NCBI RefSeq assembly: GCF_949628265.1
Contig: NC_088786.1
Location: 15,562,001-15,626,000 of the forward strand
DNA length: 64,000 nucleotides
Origin: Cloeon dipterum
Taxonomy: Eukaryota > Arthropoda > Insecta > Ephemeroptera > Baetidae
Direction of reading: 5' to 3'
Shown: piece after piece, positions 26,892 to 37,359 of the stretch
Position numbering within the stretch: position 1 is the first letter of the stretch
Layout of the letters: the number at the start of each line of letters is the position of its first letter
The notes under the pieces: model-generated
Databases searched by the model: none
Seen by the model: only the letters and a program-made list of their open reading frames with translations
Told to the model about the DNA's origin: nothing
Position numbers and translations under genes: made by a program

Positions 26892-29144
26892 GTTTGAAAA
26901 TAATGAATAAAATTAGAATTCAAAACAAAGTGATACATTGGTTTTTAGTGTTTTGAGTAAAATAAAGCAGTCGGCTGTCCAGCCAATAGAGGCAAACACC
27001 TGTTGCGCTCCGTTCCTGTTCTCACAGCAGAATAATAATAAATCATCCTGCCGCTATTTTAATGACCGAAATGCAATTTCTCTCACAGCAACCCCCTTTC
27101 ATGCGATGAAGGCTGCGCGCACTCGTAACGTATTAATTACAAAATCCCTAGGATTCCTTTTGATCGCATGAAAATCCATCAGTTCATCATTCATAATTAT
27201 TTTGTTTTTTGTCTCGCTTGATGAACGCGCCACACGCACGCTTTTCTTCTTGCTACCAGTGTGATATTGTCCGCCGCCATGAATGTGCACTGTATTAGTA
27301 AGGAGGCTGCCACGGACTTGAAAAGCGATGAGAATTTAGTCCTGCTTTGTGTGTAATTTGAATAAAAAAATGAGCCGCCCTCGGTGGAATGCTGTAATCA
27401 GGCCCGCATATAATGCTAATTCGGAATAATGAGGGAGACGAAAACAACTCTAGATCTTACTCAAGACACGCATGCAGTAATTGAATTTTATTGCCCGCTG
27501 CAGCGACGACGCAGTGGTTTTTGCTCGAGTTACACAAACGGTCAAAATTTTTAACCCTAATCCTCTTAAGGCTGCCAAGTGCAATGGGAAGCAATAATTA
27601 TACTCTAACCCATAATTGAGTGTTGAAAAACGATTGAGTTCCACACCTCATGGATTTTTCTTTCACACTGACATTGGCTAAAAATTTCAATATCAGCAAG
27701 CCGATTGGTTTTTTACCATTTTTACAAATTTAAATTATAAAAAAAGGATGAGCTATGTACTCTCTAAGGATTTACATTGTGCTAAAAATGAAACCATCTC
27801 AGGCCGTCAAAGATGACGAGAGCGAGATTAGCAGGCGCGGAATTTTTCCTCGAAAAGCCATCAATAATTTATTAAAGGAGTGCGAGTCTAGGCGGGCACT
27901 AAACTTGTGTTTAAATTTACCAAGTCTCGTCCAAGTCCGCGTGTCTTATTGATTTTTCGCGACTGGGTGGTCTAATGAGAGGCGACGAGGTGATTCAGGG
28001 TGGGCCGATCAAAGTCTGAGGCTAGGCAGCATTTTAACTCTCTCCCGTTGGAACCAAGAATGTTCGCAGTGCGTTTAACCATTTCCAAAGAATATCTCGG
28101 ATTTCTCGACGCGCACCTCTTACTTAGCTGTTCGCTGTTCCATATTAAATTGATTCAAATCAATATAATGCAACAATTTATTACTATCATGTATGAATGT
28201 TTGAATTATAGACAAATTTAATATATGTATGTATATACTTTGGTTTTCATTTAATATTTAACATTTATTGCTATTTTTTATGTTTTGTTACATCTCTAAA
28301 TATTTTTTGTATCTGGAATATTTTTACACAAATTTCAAATTAAAAATTTCTAATAATTTAATTAAAAAAGAAAGAGTTCGTAGCATTTGATCGATTGATT
28401 CAATTCATTTAGTTCAAAAGTTTGCATAACCAAAAAGAATAGGATTAATCACACAAATAGCATAAATAATTTATGATTAAGTCATTTCATCTTAGATAAG
28501 ATACATAATATGTTGATATGTATCATACACGTCGCATAATATGTAAAAGCCGTGTTCAGTGTTCCAATCAAGTTATTCAATGACACGATTTACGCGTACT
28601 TATATTATCATATTTCAATATCGCTCCTCAATGCGATAAAATGGAAAAAAGCTAGCAAAATTGGAAAAAAGGTAAAAAAATTGTACTTACCCTTCGGAGA
28701 ACCCTCTGTCCAAGAGAAATCCGTACATATTAATCGTCGCGTCGTAACAAAATCTACATTAGAAATTTGGCAAGGGAAAACCTTACTCATTAGAGGCATT
28801 AGAGCTTGGACAGCAGTCATTAACTGACTAATAAACTGAATTTATAAATTAAGAGCTGGACCCGACAAAGAACTGAAATTTAAATATGAGTAGTGTTATT
28901 ATTGCTAATAATATCCGATACAGGCAGAGATGTCTTGCTTCTTTTTCTAAAACTAGATTTCAGGTTGAGGCTCTATGCGCCACCTGTTATCAGCTTTACA
29001 AACTACGTGCGAAGATTGAGAGCTGAAAATGAATATCAGCCAAAGCGAACAACCGAAAAGTCAGCCATCATTGTTTCTTCACGTGGTCGTGTAGCTCGTG
29101 TCTTTTTAGACACACTGACCGGTCAAAGCAACATTGCTGTAAAA
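19551..29144. other. dpp 3' UTR and gene-empty AT-rich DNA
   Basis: No coding exon is recognised. The stretch directly after the dpp stop is probably 3' UTR. The first canonical AATAAA I find is at 20694-20699, with more near 20859, 21071 and 21535, so the UTR end is unclear. The rest is very AT-rich, with an AT dinucleotide run at about 26864-26891. A GC-richer patch at about 26.16-26.7 kb carries a TATAAA (26328-26333) and may be a promoter for an unidentified transcript. A weak upstream region of RRS1 occupies the last few hundred bases. Confidence 0.45.
26864..26891. repeat. (AT)n microsatellite
   Basis: A short pure AT dinucleotide run of about 14 units in gene-empty DNA. Confidence 0.9.
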
Positions 29145-30435
29145 ATGGACATTTTAGAAGACATTCTTCAGAAAGAGGCAAAAAAGAGCGAGAAATATAA
29201 AACTACAGATGTGGAAAAAAATGTTGAACTTGAGTTGGACCTTGGTAATCTACTCGCTTTGGATACAAATGACCTGAACCTGCAGGAACTAAAGTGAGTG
29301 TTGAAGCGGTTGAAGTTCGCCTGGGATATGACTAGTATTTTGTCGTTATAGATCACACAAAGAGAAGTATTTGTTAAATCTGGCCCGAGACAACACTCAG
29401 CTGCTGCTGAATAAACTTTGGGATCTGCCGAGTGAAAGACGCGAGGAAATTGTTGTCGCAAAATTGCCTGCGGGCACCCTTAGGCTGCCAAGGGAAAAAC
29501 CTTGTCCAAAACCAAAACCCTTGACCAAGTGGCAAGAATACGCTCTGGAAAAGGGCATCAAGAAAAAGAAGAAGACCAATGCTGTCTGGGATGATATTGT
29601 TCAGGTTTGCATTTAACTGAGATTAAAGGTTTGGAATTTTTTTATAAATCTAACTTTGTATAGAAATGGATACCACGATTTGGCTACAAAAAAGCTGAGT
29701 TGGAGAGGCAGAAAGACTGGGTCCTTGAAGTACCTGGAAATGCTGATCCTATGGAGGACCAGTTTGCCAAAAAGGCTGAGAAGAAGAAGGAGAAGGTCTC
29801 AAAGAACGAATTCCAGAGGCTTAGGAATATTGCCAAGGCCAAAAAGATCAAAGTCCCGAAAGAAGGACTTCCCACTATTGCGAATCCGAGTTCTGACCTC
29901 GTAAGATGTATTTTACACTTATTTGTGCCTAAATTGCTCAAACTTCTGTTGTACTTTATAGCTGAACACAGCAGCAAAAGTAGCTCGGGTTTCTACTGCT
30001 TCATTAGGAAAATTCCAACCTAAGTTGCCTAAGGAAAAAACTCTCAAAGAGAATGTCATCGCACCCAAAAGAGTCAAGAGGGATCACTCTAAAATTAGCT
30101 CTAATGATGAAAAATCTTCTCACCTGAAGATAATCGACAGCATCCTTGGAAAGAAGCCAAAGCTGGACATTGAGAAAGCTGTCAACAGACAAGTTTTTCA
30201 GGATCAAAATGAGTAAGATTACCATTTTTAGGAAATATTTTTAATAAAATTAATTTGGAAATGTAGGAGGTCTGAGGAAAAGAAGACCCAAAAGTCAAAG
30301 GGAGGGAAGAAGAGGAGGAAAACCAGCATTCCAAGCAAGGCAAGGAAAGGTGGAAAAATCAGCAAGCCTAGAGTAGGGAAGGTCAATACAAAGAAGGGCA
30401 AGGCTGGTGTTGGAGGAGGTAGGAAGAGGAGGTAA
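29145..30435 (+). CDS. RRS1: Ribosome biogenesis regulatory protein RRS1 homolog, 5 exons
   Basis: A nucleolar 60S assembly factor. In yeast, RRS1 with RPF2 delivers 5S RNP (5S rRNA, RPL5, RPL11) to pre-60S particles. Exons are 29145-29293, 29352-29604, 29664-29900, 29962-30212 and 30267-30435, with introns of only 58, 59, 61 and 54 bp. The product is 352 residues; human RRS1 is 365. The conserved core is clear: LELDLGNLLALD in exon 1, LARDNTQLLLNKLW and LPREKPCPKPKPLTKWQ in exon 2, VLEVPGNADPMEDQFAKK in exon 3, and KVARVSTASLGKFQPKLPKE in exon 4. Exon 5 encodes a Lys/Arg/Gly-rich tail ending GGGRKRR, typical of the family and likely nucleolar-targeting and RNA-binding. The ATG at 29145 gives the expected short acidic N-terminus. 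All introns keep the frame exactly. Confidence 0.96.
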
Positions 30436-31524
30436 ATTATCCTCATTGCCTCATTGGGTTCTTCGAACACGGACAACTTGAAAGGCTAATTTGTTTGACT
30501 CAAATTATGTTCAATGAAGGGCGACATTGTAATATATTATGATCAATAAAATCAAGTTTCATGATAACAAAATATAATACTTCTTCATTCTTTAAGAATC
30601 ATTTGCCTTAAATAAAACAAAAAAGAAATGCTTAAGTTACTAGAGCACAGCATCCAAGTCACTTCTAGTAGGTTGTGAGCTGTAAATTTGTAACTATCGT
30701 AGAGTTACAGGATAATCCTTGACTAATTTTTAAAAAGGGTCGGAATATATATGGTAATTAATTTCATCTCTACATAATCGTGAGTACCATCAAATAATTT
30801 AATGAAATTGAGATTGAGTGAATATTTTCTGAAACACTTCAATAGTGTCAAAACCCCCATGATGTGTGCATTTTGCAGCTGTACCAAACTTTGGATTATA
30901 TATTTCTGGGATTATTAGATCAAAATAATTCATTTTTGTAATTTTTCATATTTTTTTATCTAGCAAAAGTAAAATGAAAAAATATTTTGAAGTTTTACTC
31001 AAATGCAGTTAAAAAAGGTAAGGATTTCAATAGAAAGTCAGCCTCAGCAGTCATCTATGTATTCTGCACTCGCACTCAGAATCTCTGCAGAAGTTCTGCA
31101 CTGCTGAGCGCCAGAGATAAAAATCAAATGGATCGAATTAAGAGAGCGCCAGAATCGTCAACCAATCAGAGGCCACAAATAAAACAAATCGCATGACAAA
31201 GTGGGCGTGGGCCTTATTTACCAACAACCAGAACCAACAAGGTTGACTTCATCACTTCAAACCTGCTTCAAACACAACAGACAGAAGAACTACAAATATT
31301 TAGCAATTTAAATGTGTGCTGGTCTTTTACACTATGTCCTTGACTCTCTAATACACAAAGTTTGATAGGAACCAATGAGATATTACACTGTCCCAACCTC
31401 TCAATAGTCTTCTTTTGTTACAAAACATATTTAAATCTATCCTACTCAAAATCAAGTGTCACGGCTCTTAGTGCGTCTTGGAATTTTCCAACTTTTCAAT
31501 TTACGTGCTTTTCACCGTATTGGA
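30436..31524. other. RRS1 3' UTR and RMC1 upstream region
   Basis: It begins with the RRS1 3' UTR, which ends near the polyadenylation signal at 30545. The remaining kilobase is noncoding as far as I can see. It contains a GC-richer patch at about 31.02-31.22 kb with a CCAAT box (AACCAATCAG near 31160) and a GTGGGCGTGGGC GC-box-like site near 31200, about 320 bases before the RMC1 start codon. These are plausible RMC1 promoter elements, with no TATA box obvious. Confidence 0.4.
30545..30550 (+). terminator. polyadenylation signal of RRS1
   Basis: A canonical AATAAA 110 bases after the RRS1 stop codon, in a plausible 3' UTR. Confidence 0.7.
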
Positions 31525-34500
31525 ATGGCTAGTGATTATTACTTGGAGCTTTCCAGTAATCCCATTAAGTTTGAAGCCGTCAGTCAGGTTACGAATGTCT
31601 TTTTTGACGAGTCCAACAAACAGGCAAGTTGACAAAATTCAAAATTCTGTCCTTTATTGATGTTTCTAGAGATAAATTGACCGTAAAAAATTATTGTCCT
31701 CTATATTTATATTTATTTTCATATTTTCTTCTAGGTATTTGCTGTGAGATCTGGTGGAGTTACAGGGGTTGTGGTGAAAGGTCCTACGGAAGAGCTGTCA
31801 ACTAGTTTCCGAATGGAAGACAAAGGTCCAGTCATCTCTATCAAATTCTCACAGGACCAGAGAGTTTTGGCAATACAGAGATCAAAGACGTCTGTGGTAA
31901 TGGTTGCTCTAAAAATTCCATATTCTATTACATTTCATGAATTTAATGCTTTATAATTTTAGAATCACATATTGTTGAAAATAAATTAAAGTGATTCTAT
32001 TTTTTGACAGGAGTTCCTGAACTTCTTAAATGGAATTGATTGCCTAGAGTACTCGCAAAGTTGCAAGGGAAAAAATAATACAATTATTGGATTTATTTGG
32101 ACTAGCCCTAATGAAATAGTGTTTGTGACCGATCATGGAATTGAACTCTTTCAAGTATTAATTTTTTTAATTATTTTCAATCATCCTCTTCAATCAACTT
32201 ATGATTTATAGGTCATCCCTGAAAGAAGATCCTTGAAACCATTGAAAAATCTTACCATCAGTATCAATTGGTTTGTTTACTGCAACAATAGCAAGCTTTT
32301 ATTGCTCTCTTCTGGTGCCTATGGAAACAGTATCCAGCCACTTTTATTCAAGAAAGGAGGATTTCTCAAACTCAACAAATTTGAAAGTGCGTTACCAATG
32401 CTTTCAAACGTTTAAATAATTTGACTTGAATTTTTTTGTGGTTCAGTTGAGCTACCAGCAGTTCCTAAGACGCCACCCAAACTTTGTTTGCTTGAGAGGG
32501 ACGTTACCCTCGCCATGGTGTATGGACAAGCTTGCGTCATTGTGCTCCGACACATTCCCCCTAGGGTAGACCGAGGACCTGGTGCAGAGGTTCTTATCTA
32601 CACTATGGAAAAGTAAAGTTAAAACATATGAAAACCAGTAGGATTTCTATCAATCAATTCCAGAATGCTCACGGCTAAGAAGAGTCATTTGTTAGCTCTT
32701 GACAAGACAGGACGGTTTGCTGTCAACGTGGTTGATAATCTGATTATTGTTCATCACCAGGCCTCAAAGGTATTTATCTGCAACATTTTACTAGAGTGAT
32801 AAAACTATTGAAATATCTTAAACATATATACTTTGAAACCCACATCGTTTTTTAATTTAACAGTGTCCTTAGAGGCTGATGTTCGAATATAAAGAGAAAT
32901 ATATATTTTTGGATTGTTATTAGAGGTCTCAGCTGCGTAATTTTTTTGGCTAATAAGCTCAGCTAACAAAATTTTCAAATTGAAGTTTGAAAGTGCTTAA
33001 TAGCCTGAAGGAACCAAGAACATTTTGTATCCGTTACTTTTCTAATTTTATACTTTTTGCTGGTGGCCTGGCGCAGCTTATAAAGAGTCACAGCAGCTAG
33101 CGACTGGCCGCAAGCTCCAAATTTAACTGACTTTTGTGGAACCATTAAAAAAATATGTAGAATTCTCCCATCCCCATCAGCAATTCAATCATGCCCTCTA
33201 TTCCCTTCCCTTGAGAAAAAGATTTGGTTTTACTATAATTTTATATGTGCTGTTCTTTCTGTTTTTAGACGTCCATGATATTTGATATCAATTTACCTGG
33301 AGAGACAGATGGCTATGTAACTTTTCATCAGCCTGTGACAATTCCCCTGCCCATCAAGCCATTCACGCTCAGAGTCCCTTCAGTGCAAGTGTCAAGTGAC
33401 ATGGCTGAAGTCAGCTGTGAACTATGTAAGAGCATGCCACAAAAATTGCATTCCATCAACTAACAGGTGCCAATCAGATTCGCCCAACTGGGTAGTGTTC
33501 CAGCCAGACATTGTGATTGACGCTAAACTTGGTTGCCTCTGGCGTGTAGAGCTGTGTTTGGGAAACCTCGCCACTGTTTTAGTCGACAAGTGCAGACTGG
33601 TAGACTGCTTGGTGCAAAGGGTGGCTGGCAAATTGGTTTTGCTGAACGTCTTACGCCGCTTACTGGATCCCTTGATAGGAACCAACTTGGGAATTGTGGC
33701 TGAGGTGTTTGACCACTTGAATGAAGTCTACAGGACCTTCCTGGAGATTGAAATGCAGAGCCAAGTACATAAATCGATTACCCCAAAGAGATTTCACGGC
33801 TCATTGGTGCTGTTTTTGCAGATGGCCACTCCAGCTTCAACGTCCCCATTCTCAAGGCCACCTTCTGGGCCGGTGACTACCAGTCCTCGAGCAGCAGTGG
33901 TGATTGACCAGTCCGATATGTACACAAGCGTCTTTGTGCCAATCGCTGAGAAAGCGGAAGGTGCTGCTGGAAAGTTTGTTGTGGCAGTCTTGATCGAATA
34001 TGTACGGTCACTTGGGGACAACAGGATTCCTGTTCAGCATTACCTTTATGAATTGTTGATCAATACCATGGTTCACCGCAAAGCATTCTTCCAACTGCAT
34101 CAGCTGTTGCAATATCATGTTGTATCAGACTCGAAGCCTCTAGTAAGTAGTAGAACTACAAAGCCCATTTATTTAATAGAGCTCATCCAGTCAATTTGCT
34201 TTTCAAAAACGAATTTCGTTTGCTATCTTATTTTTTAATCTAGTCTAAAATTTCCCAACTCCCAACTGTTGTTTCTCTTTTGCCTTTTAGAAATGGTGGG
34301 AAACCTAAATTGTGCTCATTTATTTTACTGCAATTAAGTTATATTTCATTTTTAGGCTTGTTTACTGCTGTCTCTGGAAAACATTTATCCTGCTGCTCAC
34401 CAACTTGCCTTGGACATGTTAAAGAGATTAGGAACTGCTAACGAAGAAATTGTCGAAGTCCTCTTATCCAAAAAGCAGATTCTTGACGCTCTTAGGTGAT

Positions 34501-34874
34501 CACTAAAATTTGTTTAATATTTCTCTATAATTTATCAAATTTCAGGTTTATCAGAGGAAATGGAACCGTTGAGCAAGCGTCTGCTAGAAAATTTTTAGAA
34601 GCTGCGAGAAATACAGGCGATGACAATATTTTCTACTCGGTGTTTAAATTTTTTGAGCAGAGAAACGAGCAACTGAGGGGAAACCCAAATTTCACCAAAG
34701 GTGACATGTCAAACAAAAGCTTATCAGCTGAGCAGCACTAATGCATTGACTGTAGGTGAACACTGTGATGTTTATGTTAAATACTATGAGGAAAAATTCA
34801 CCAATGCTGGTGACAAGACCCCAACGGATATGCCCCCAACCGAGTCTGGTTGCTTTTATCAGCTGGTGAAGTAG
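31525..34874 (+). CDS. RMC1: RMC1/Bulli (Mic1, C18orf8 homolog), Mon1-Ccz1 Rab7-GEF subunit, 12 exons
   Basis: Third subunit of the metazoan Mon1-Ccz1 complex, which loads GTP on Rab7 during endosome maturation and autophagy. Exons are 31525-31623, 31735-31896, 32011-32154, 32212-32386, 32447-32612, 32664-32769, 33269-33425, 33478-33764, 33822-34142, 34356-34495, 34546-34700 and 34756-34874, encoding 676 residues (human 657). The N-terminal half is the beta-propeller-like part (DYYLEL near residue 4, VFAVRSGG at 34-41, GIELFQVIPERRSLK spanning exons 3/4, NVVDNLIIVHHQ at the end of exon 6). The C-terminal half is the helical Mic1 domain (VIDQSDMYT, PVQHYLYELL, YHVVSDSKPL, EIVEVLLSK, FFEQRNEQLRGNPNFT). 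Intron 1 uses a GC donor, and intron 8 is 57 bp and frame-neutral. Eleven introns, mostly 50-115 bp; the longest is 499 bp. The last exon is more diverged than the rest. Confidence 0.95.
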
Positions 34875-34922
34875 CCCTGCTGAGAGTTCCAGTTGTGATA
34901 ACTAACCATTGCTGTAGAGAAG

Positions 34923-34928
34923 AATAAA
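34923..34928 (+). terminator. polyadenylation signal of RMC1
   Basis: AATAAA 49 bases after the RMC1 stop codon. It lies within about 20 bases of the opposing signal of SLC25A3. Confidence 0.7.
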
Positions 34929-34947
34929 ATAGCATTTCAATTTACAA

Positions 34948-34963
34948 TTTATTATTTTTTTAT
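34948..34963 (-). terminator. candidate polyadenylation signals of SLC25A3
   Basis: Two TTTATT hexamers (34948-34953 and 34958-34963), which read AATAAA on the minus strand. They lie about 355-370 bases after the SLC25A3 stop codon. If used, transcripts from the two converging genes would end next to or slightly across each other. Confidence 0.5.
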
Positions 34964-35316
34964 TTAACACGTAACTGCGTTCAAACAAATCTTCCTGCGT
35001 TAATTGTAAAGAAGAGTTAAAAATGCATTTGGAATGCAAAGAAGAGAATAAATTATTGCCAACATGCTTTTGGAATGCAGAGTATTAGAATACAGAGCTG
35101 GAATTTTCTATGGACTTGCAGCTACATTGTAACATTTCAATTTTTACTAGACCTGGAAGCACTGAGATGGAAAATAGAAGTCCTTCGGCAAGAATTTAAA
35201 ATCATGGATGGGCAGATTAAGAATTAAAAGACTGGGGCAAGAGACACATGAACAGAATCAACAGAGAAAATTGCAAATCGAGAAGAAGTGCTTCCAGGCG
35301 GTCAACTATCCAAAAT

Positions 35317-37080
35317 CTATTCCTGAGCCTCAGCCAACTTCTTCTTCAGGCTCTCGGGCATCTCTGGTGGGGGAGGACGAGGAAGGCGGAGGGTGACCTT
35401 CACAGCGTCATAGATGAACCACTGCAATGCGGTCAGGGTACCGATCATAATGATACGAGGCGTCAGACCCTTCCACAATCCTAAAGAAAAATTAAGATAA
35501 GTTAATTTTGCAGAATAAAAATCTAACTGGGTCATTACCAGCCATGCCAAGCTTCTTGGCAGCCTCCATTGCAGTGGATCCCTTCTCCTGGTTCAGCTTG
35601 GACACAACAGTGTCGGCAGGATGAGAAACAATAGCGCAGAAGACGCCAGCAATGTAGCCAGCAGCGAAGGTGACAACAAGCTGTTCTCCCTTGGTGCAGT
35701 CAGCGCGGGGCTTGGGCACAACATGCCTGAAAGATAGAATTTGACATAATTAGAAAGTTGCATCTAGGCCAGAATAGGAATTTACTTGTAAAGAAGTTCG
35801 ACAGTTCTCTCGAAGCAGGCAAACTTCATCATGGTGTAGGGAATTTGCCTCATCCACAATGGCACTAAACTCTTGTAGAACCCACCAAGACCTTCATCTT
35901 TGTACATCAGAGGCACGGCCTCTCGCAACGTGCTCACAAAACCAGGCTGAGTTTGGATTCTCACCTGAAAGGTTTTAACCAGAAATATTATATTGCTCCA
36001 TAAATTCTTTATTTCTCTGAAAATTAATGTAAAATTCTAGGGTTTAATCTATCAGGGAGAAAATAATCTGTGGATAGAACACAATATGATTTAAACTTAT
36101 AATTTAAGAGACTGTTACAAAACAAAAAACAGAGTAATTAAGAATTAAGAAAAGTAAAAAATAAGCTCAAAAAGGTGAAAATATTTTTAGATAGATGATG
36201 TTGAGGTTGAGGGTGCACGCAAGTATTTACCTTGACGGCCTCCATGGGGCTGAGGGCGATGTCAGCAAAGAATTCAGCAGAGGCCGAGGCTGCCAAGTAA
36301 AGGGATGTTCTCCACAGATAGGTGTTCTCCTCACCAAGGATGCCAGAGTACATGTTCTTGAACACTTCATAGAAGCCAAACTTGCAAAGGCCTTGCATCG
36401 AGTAACCGATGAAGGTGGGGGCCCAACCTTTGCCCAAACCTCGCACTCCATCCTCTTTGATGGTAACCTTTGGACATCATAATTGTTAGTCCATCAACTT
36501 TTGCAGTACCGACTTTAAGTTACCCTGAATCCATTGAAAACGGACTTGTATTTGTCGGGGTTGACCTGGATACGGCACTTCACCAAATCCAAGGGAACGA
36601 CAGCTGTGTGAGTGATTCCGCAGGACAGAATACCTCCAAGACCGCAAAGGGCATAGTATTTGTTGGAGCCGAACTCGCAGCTGTAATCGGTGGCTGAAAA
36701 TGTGTAATTAAATATAACAGTTGCTTGTAAGCTACGTTTCTCAAATTTCACAAAAAAAAAATGTTATTGCTTTTAAAAATCCGACATCAAACGGATCAAA
36801 CGATCGTTTTAAAAGATTGATAAAAAATATGATTAACCTGCTGAGATGAAAAAACATGCAAAAAACGTCTCATTTAAACTAAGCTAATGGACTTGACACA
36901 CACCAACTGAAAAAATTAGCAGTATGATACATAGATCTATTCCAACAGCCGTTTTACAAATTTTCCATCCAGATCCAAATTCTTACCGGCATCAGCAGGA
37001 GCCGGCGAGTCGCATTTCGCCACGGTTAAGGGTCCCTTGAATGGGCTGTTCTTCGCAGCTTCGAAAAGTGTGAACAGCAT
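35317..37080 (-). CDS. SLC25A3: Mitochondrial phosphate carrier (SLC25A3/Mpcp), 6 exons
   Basis: Inner-membrane carrier importing inorganic phosphate with protons for ATP synthesis. Minus-strand exons in order are 36987-37080, 36524-36693, 36231-36467, 35786-35964, 35539-35726 and 35317-35480; introns are 293, 56, 266, 59 and 58 bp. The 343 residues are near the usual size. All three carrier repeats show their signature at the end of the odd helices: PLDLVK (65-70), PMEAVK (162-167) and PADTVV (263-268). The last has V in place of the basic residue, as in phosphate carriers. Other family marks are [11 protein letters not shown] (exon 3), [20 protein letters not shown] (exon 4) and [17 protein letters not shown] (exon 6). 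The N-terminus is short and could be a presequence. The gene is divergent with the Nudix gene and convergent with RMC1. Confidence 0.97.
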
Positions 37081-37359
37081 CTTGACAATCGAACCCGGTT
37101 ACAAGATATTCACCCCAAAAGCGGCTGAAGTCGGCGTCAAGACAGGGCTCGTGCAGAGGGCACACCGTAAAAGACCGGAAATTACGTCAAGAAAATCGAG
37201 ATTTGAAGGTGGCAGCACTATCGACATGCAGCTGATGAAAAAGGGGGCGTGGTGCCACACATTTATCAGACCGGAGGGAAGAGATTAGTCTTTAGTCGTC
37301 GATTTTTCACATATTTAAATTAGTTGACTAAATTTGATTACGCTCAAGGTCTGACAGGT
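37081..37359. promoter_or_regulatory. probable bidirectional promoter of SLC25A3 and NUDT13-like gene
   Basis: Only 279 bases separate the two opposing start codons, so both 5' UTRs and core promoters must fit here unless one has a distant noncoding exon. No TATA box is obvious in either direction. A GGGGGCGTGG GC-box-like site lies near 37243-37252, and the SLC25A3-proximal half is GC-richer. Both genes encode mitochondrial proteins, so shared control is plausible but inferred. Confidence 0.5.

Noticed and set aside
33055..33125. GC-rich hairpin-like patch in the long RMC1 intron, considered as a snoRNA
   Set aside because: No clear C/D or H/ACA box arrangement could be placed.
37037..37288. 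83-codon plus-strand frame
   Set aside because: It overlaps the first coding exon and 5' UTR of the minus-strand phosphate carrier; a shadow frame.
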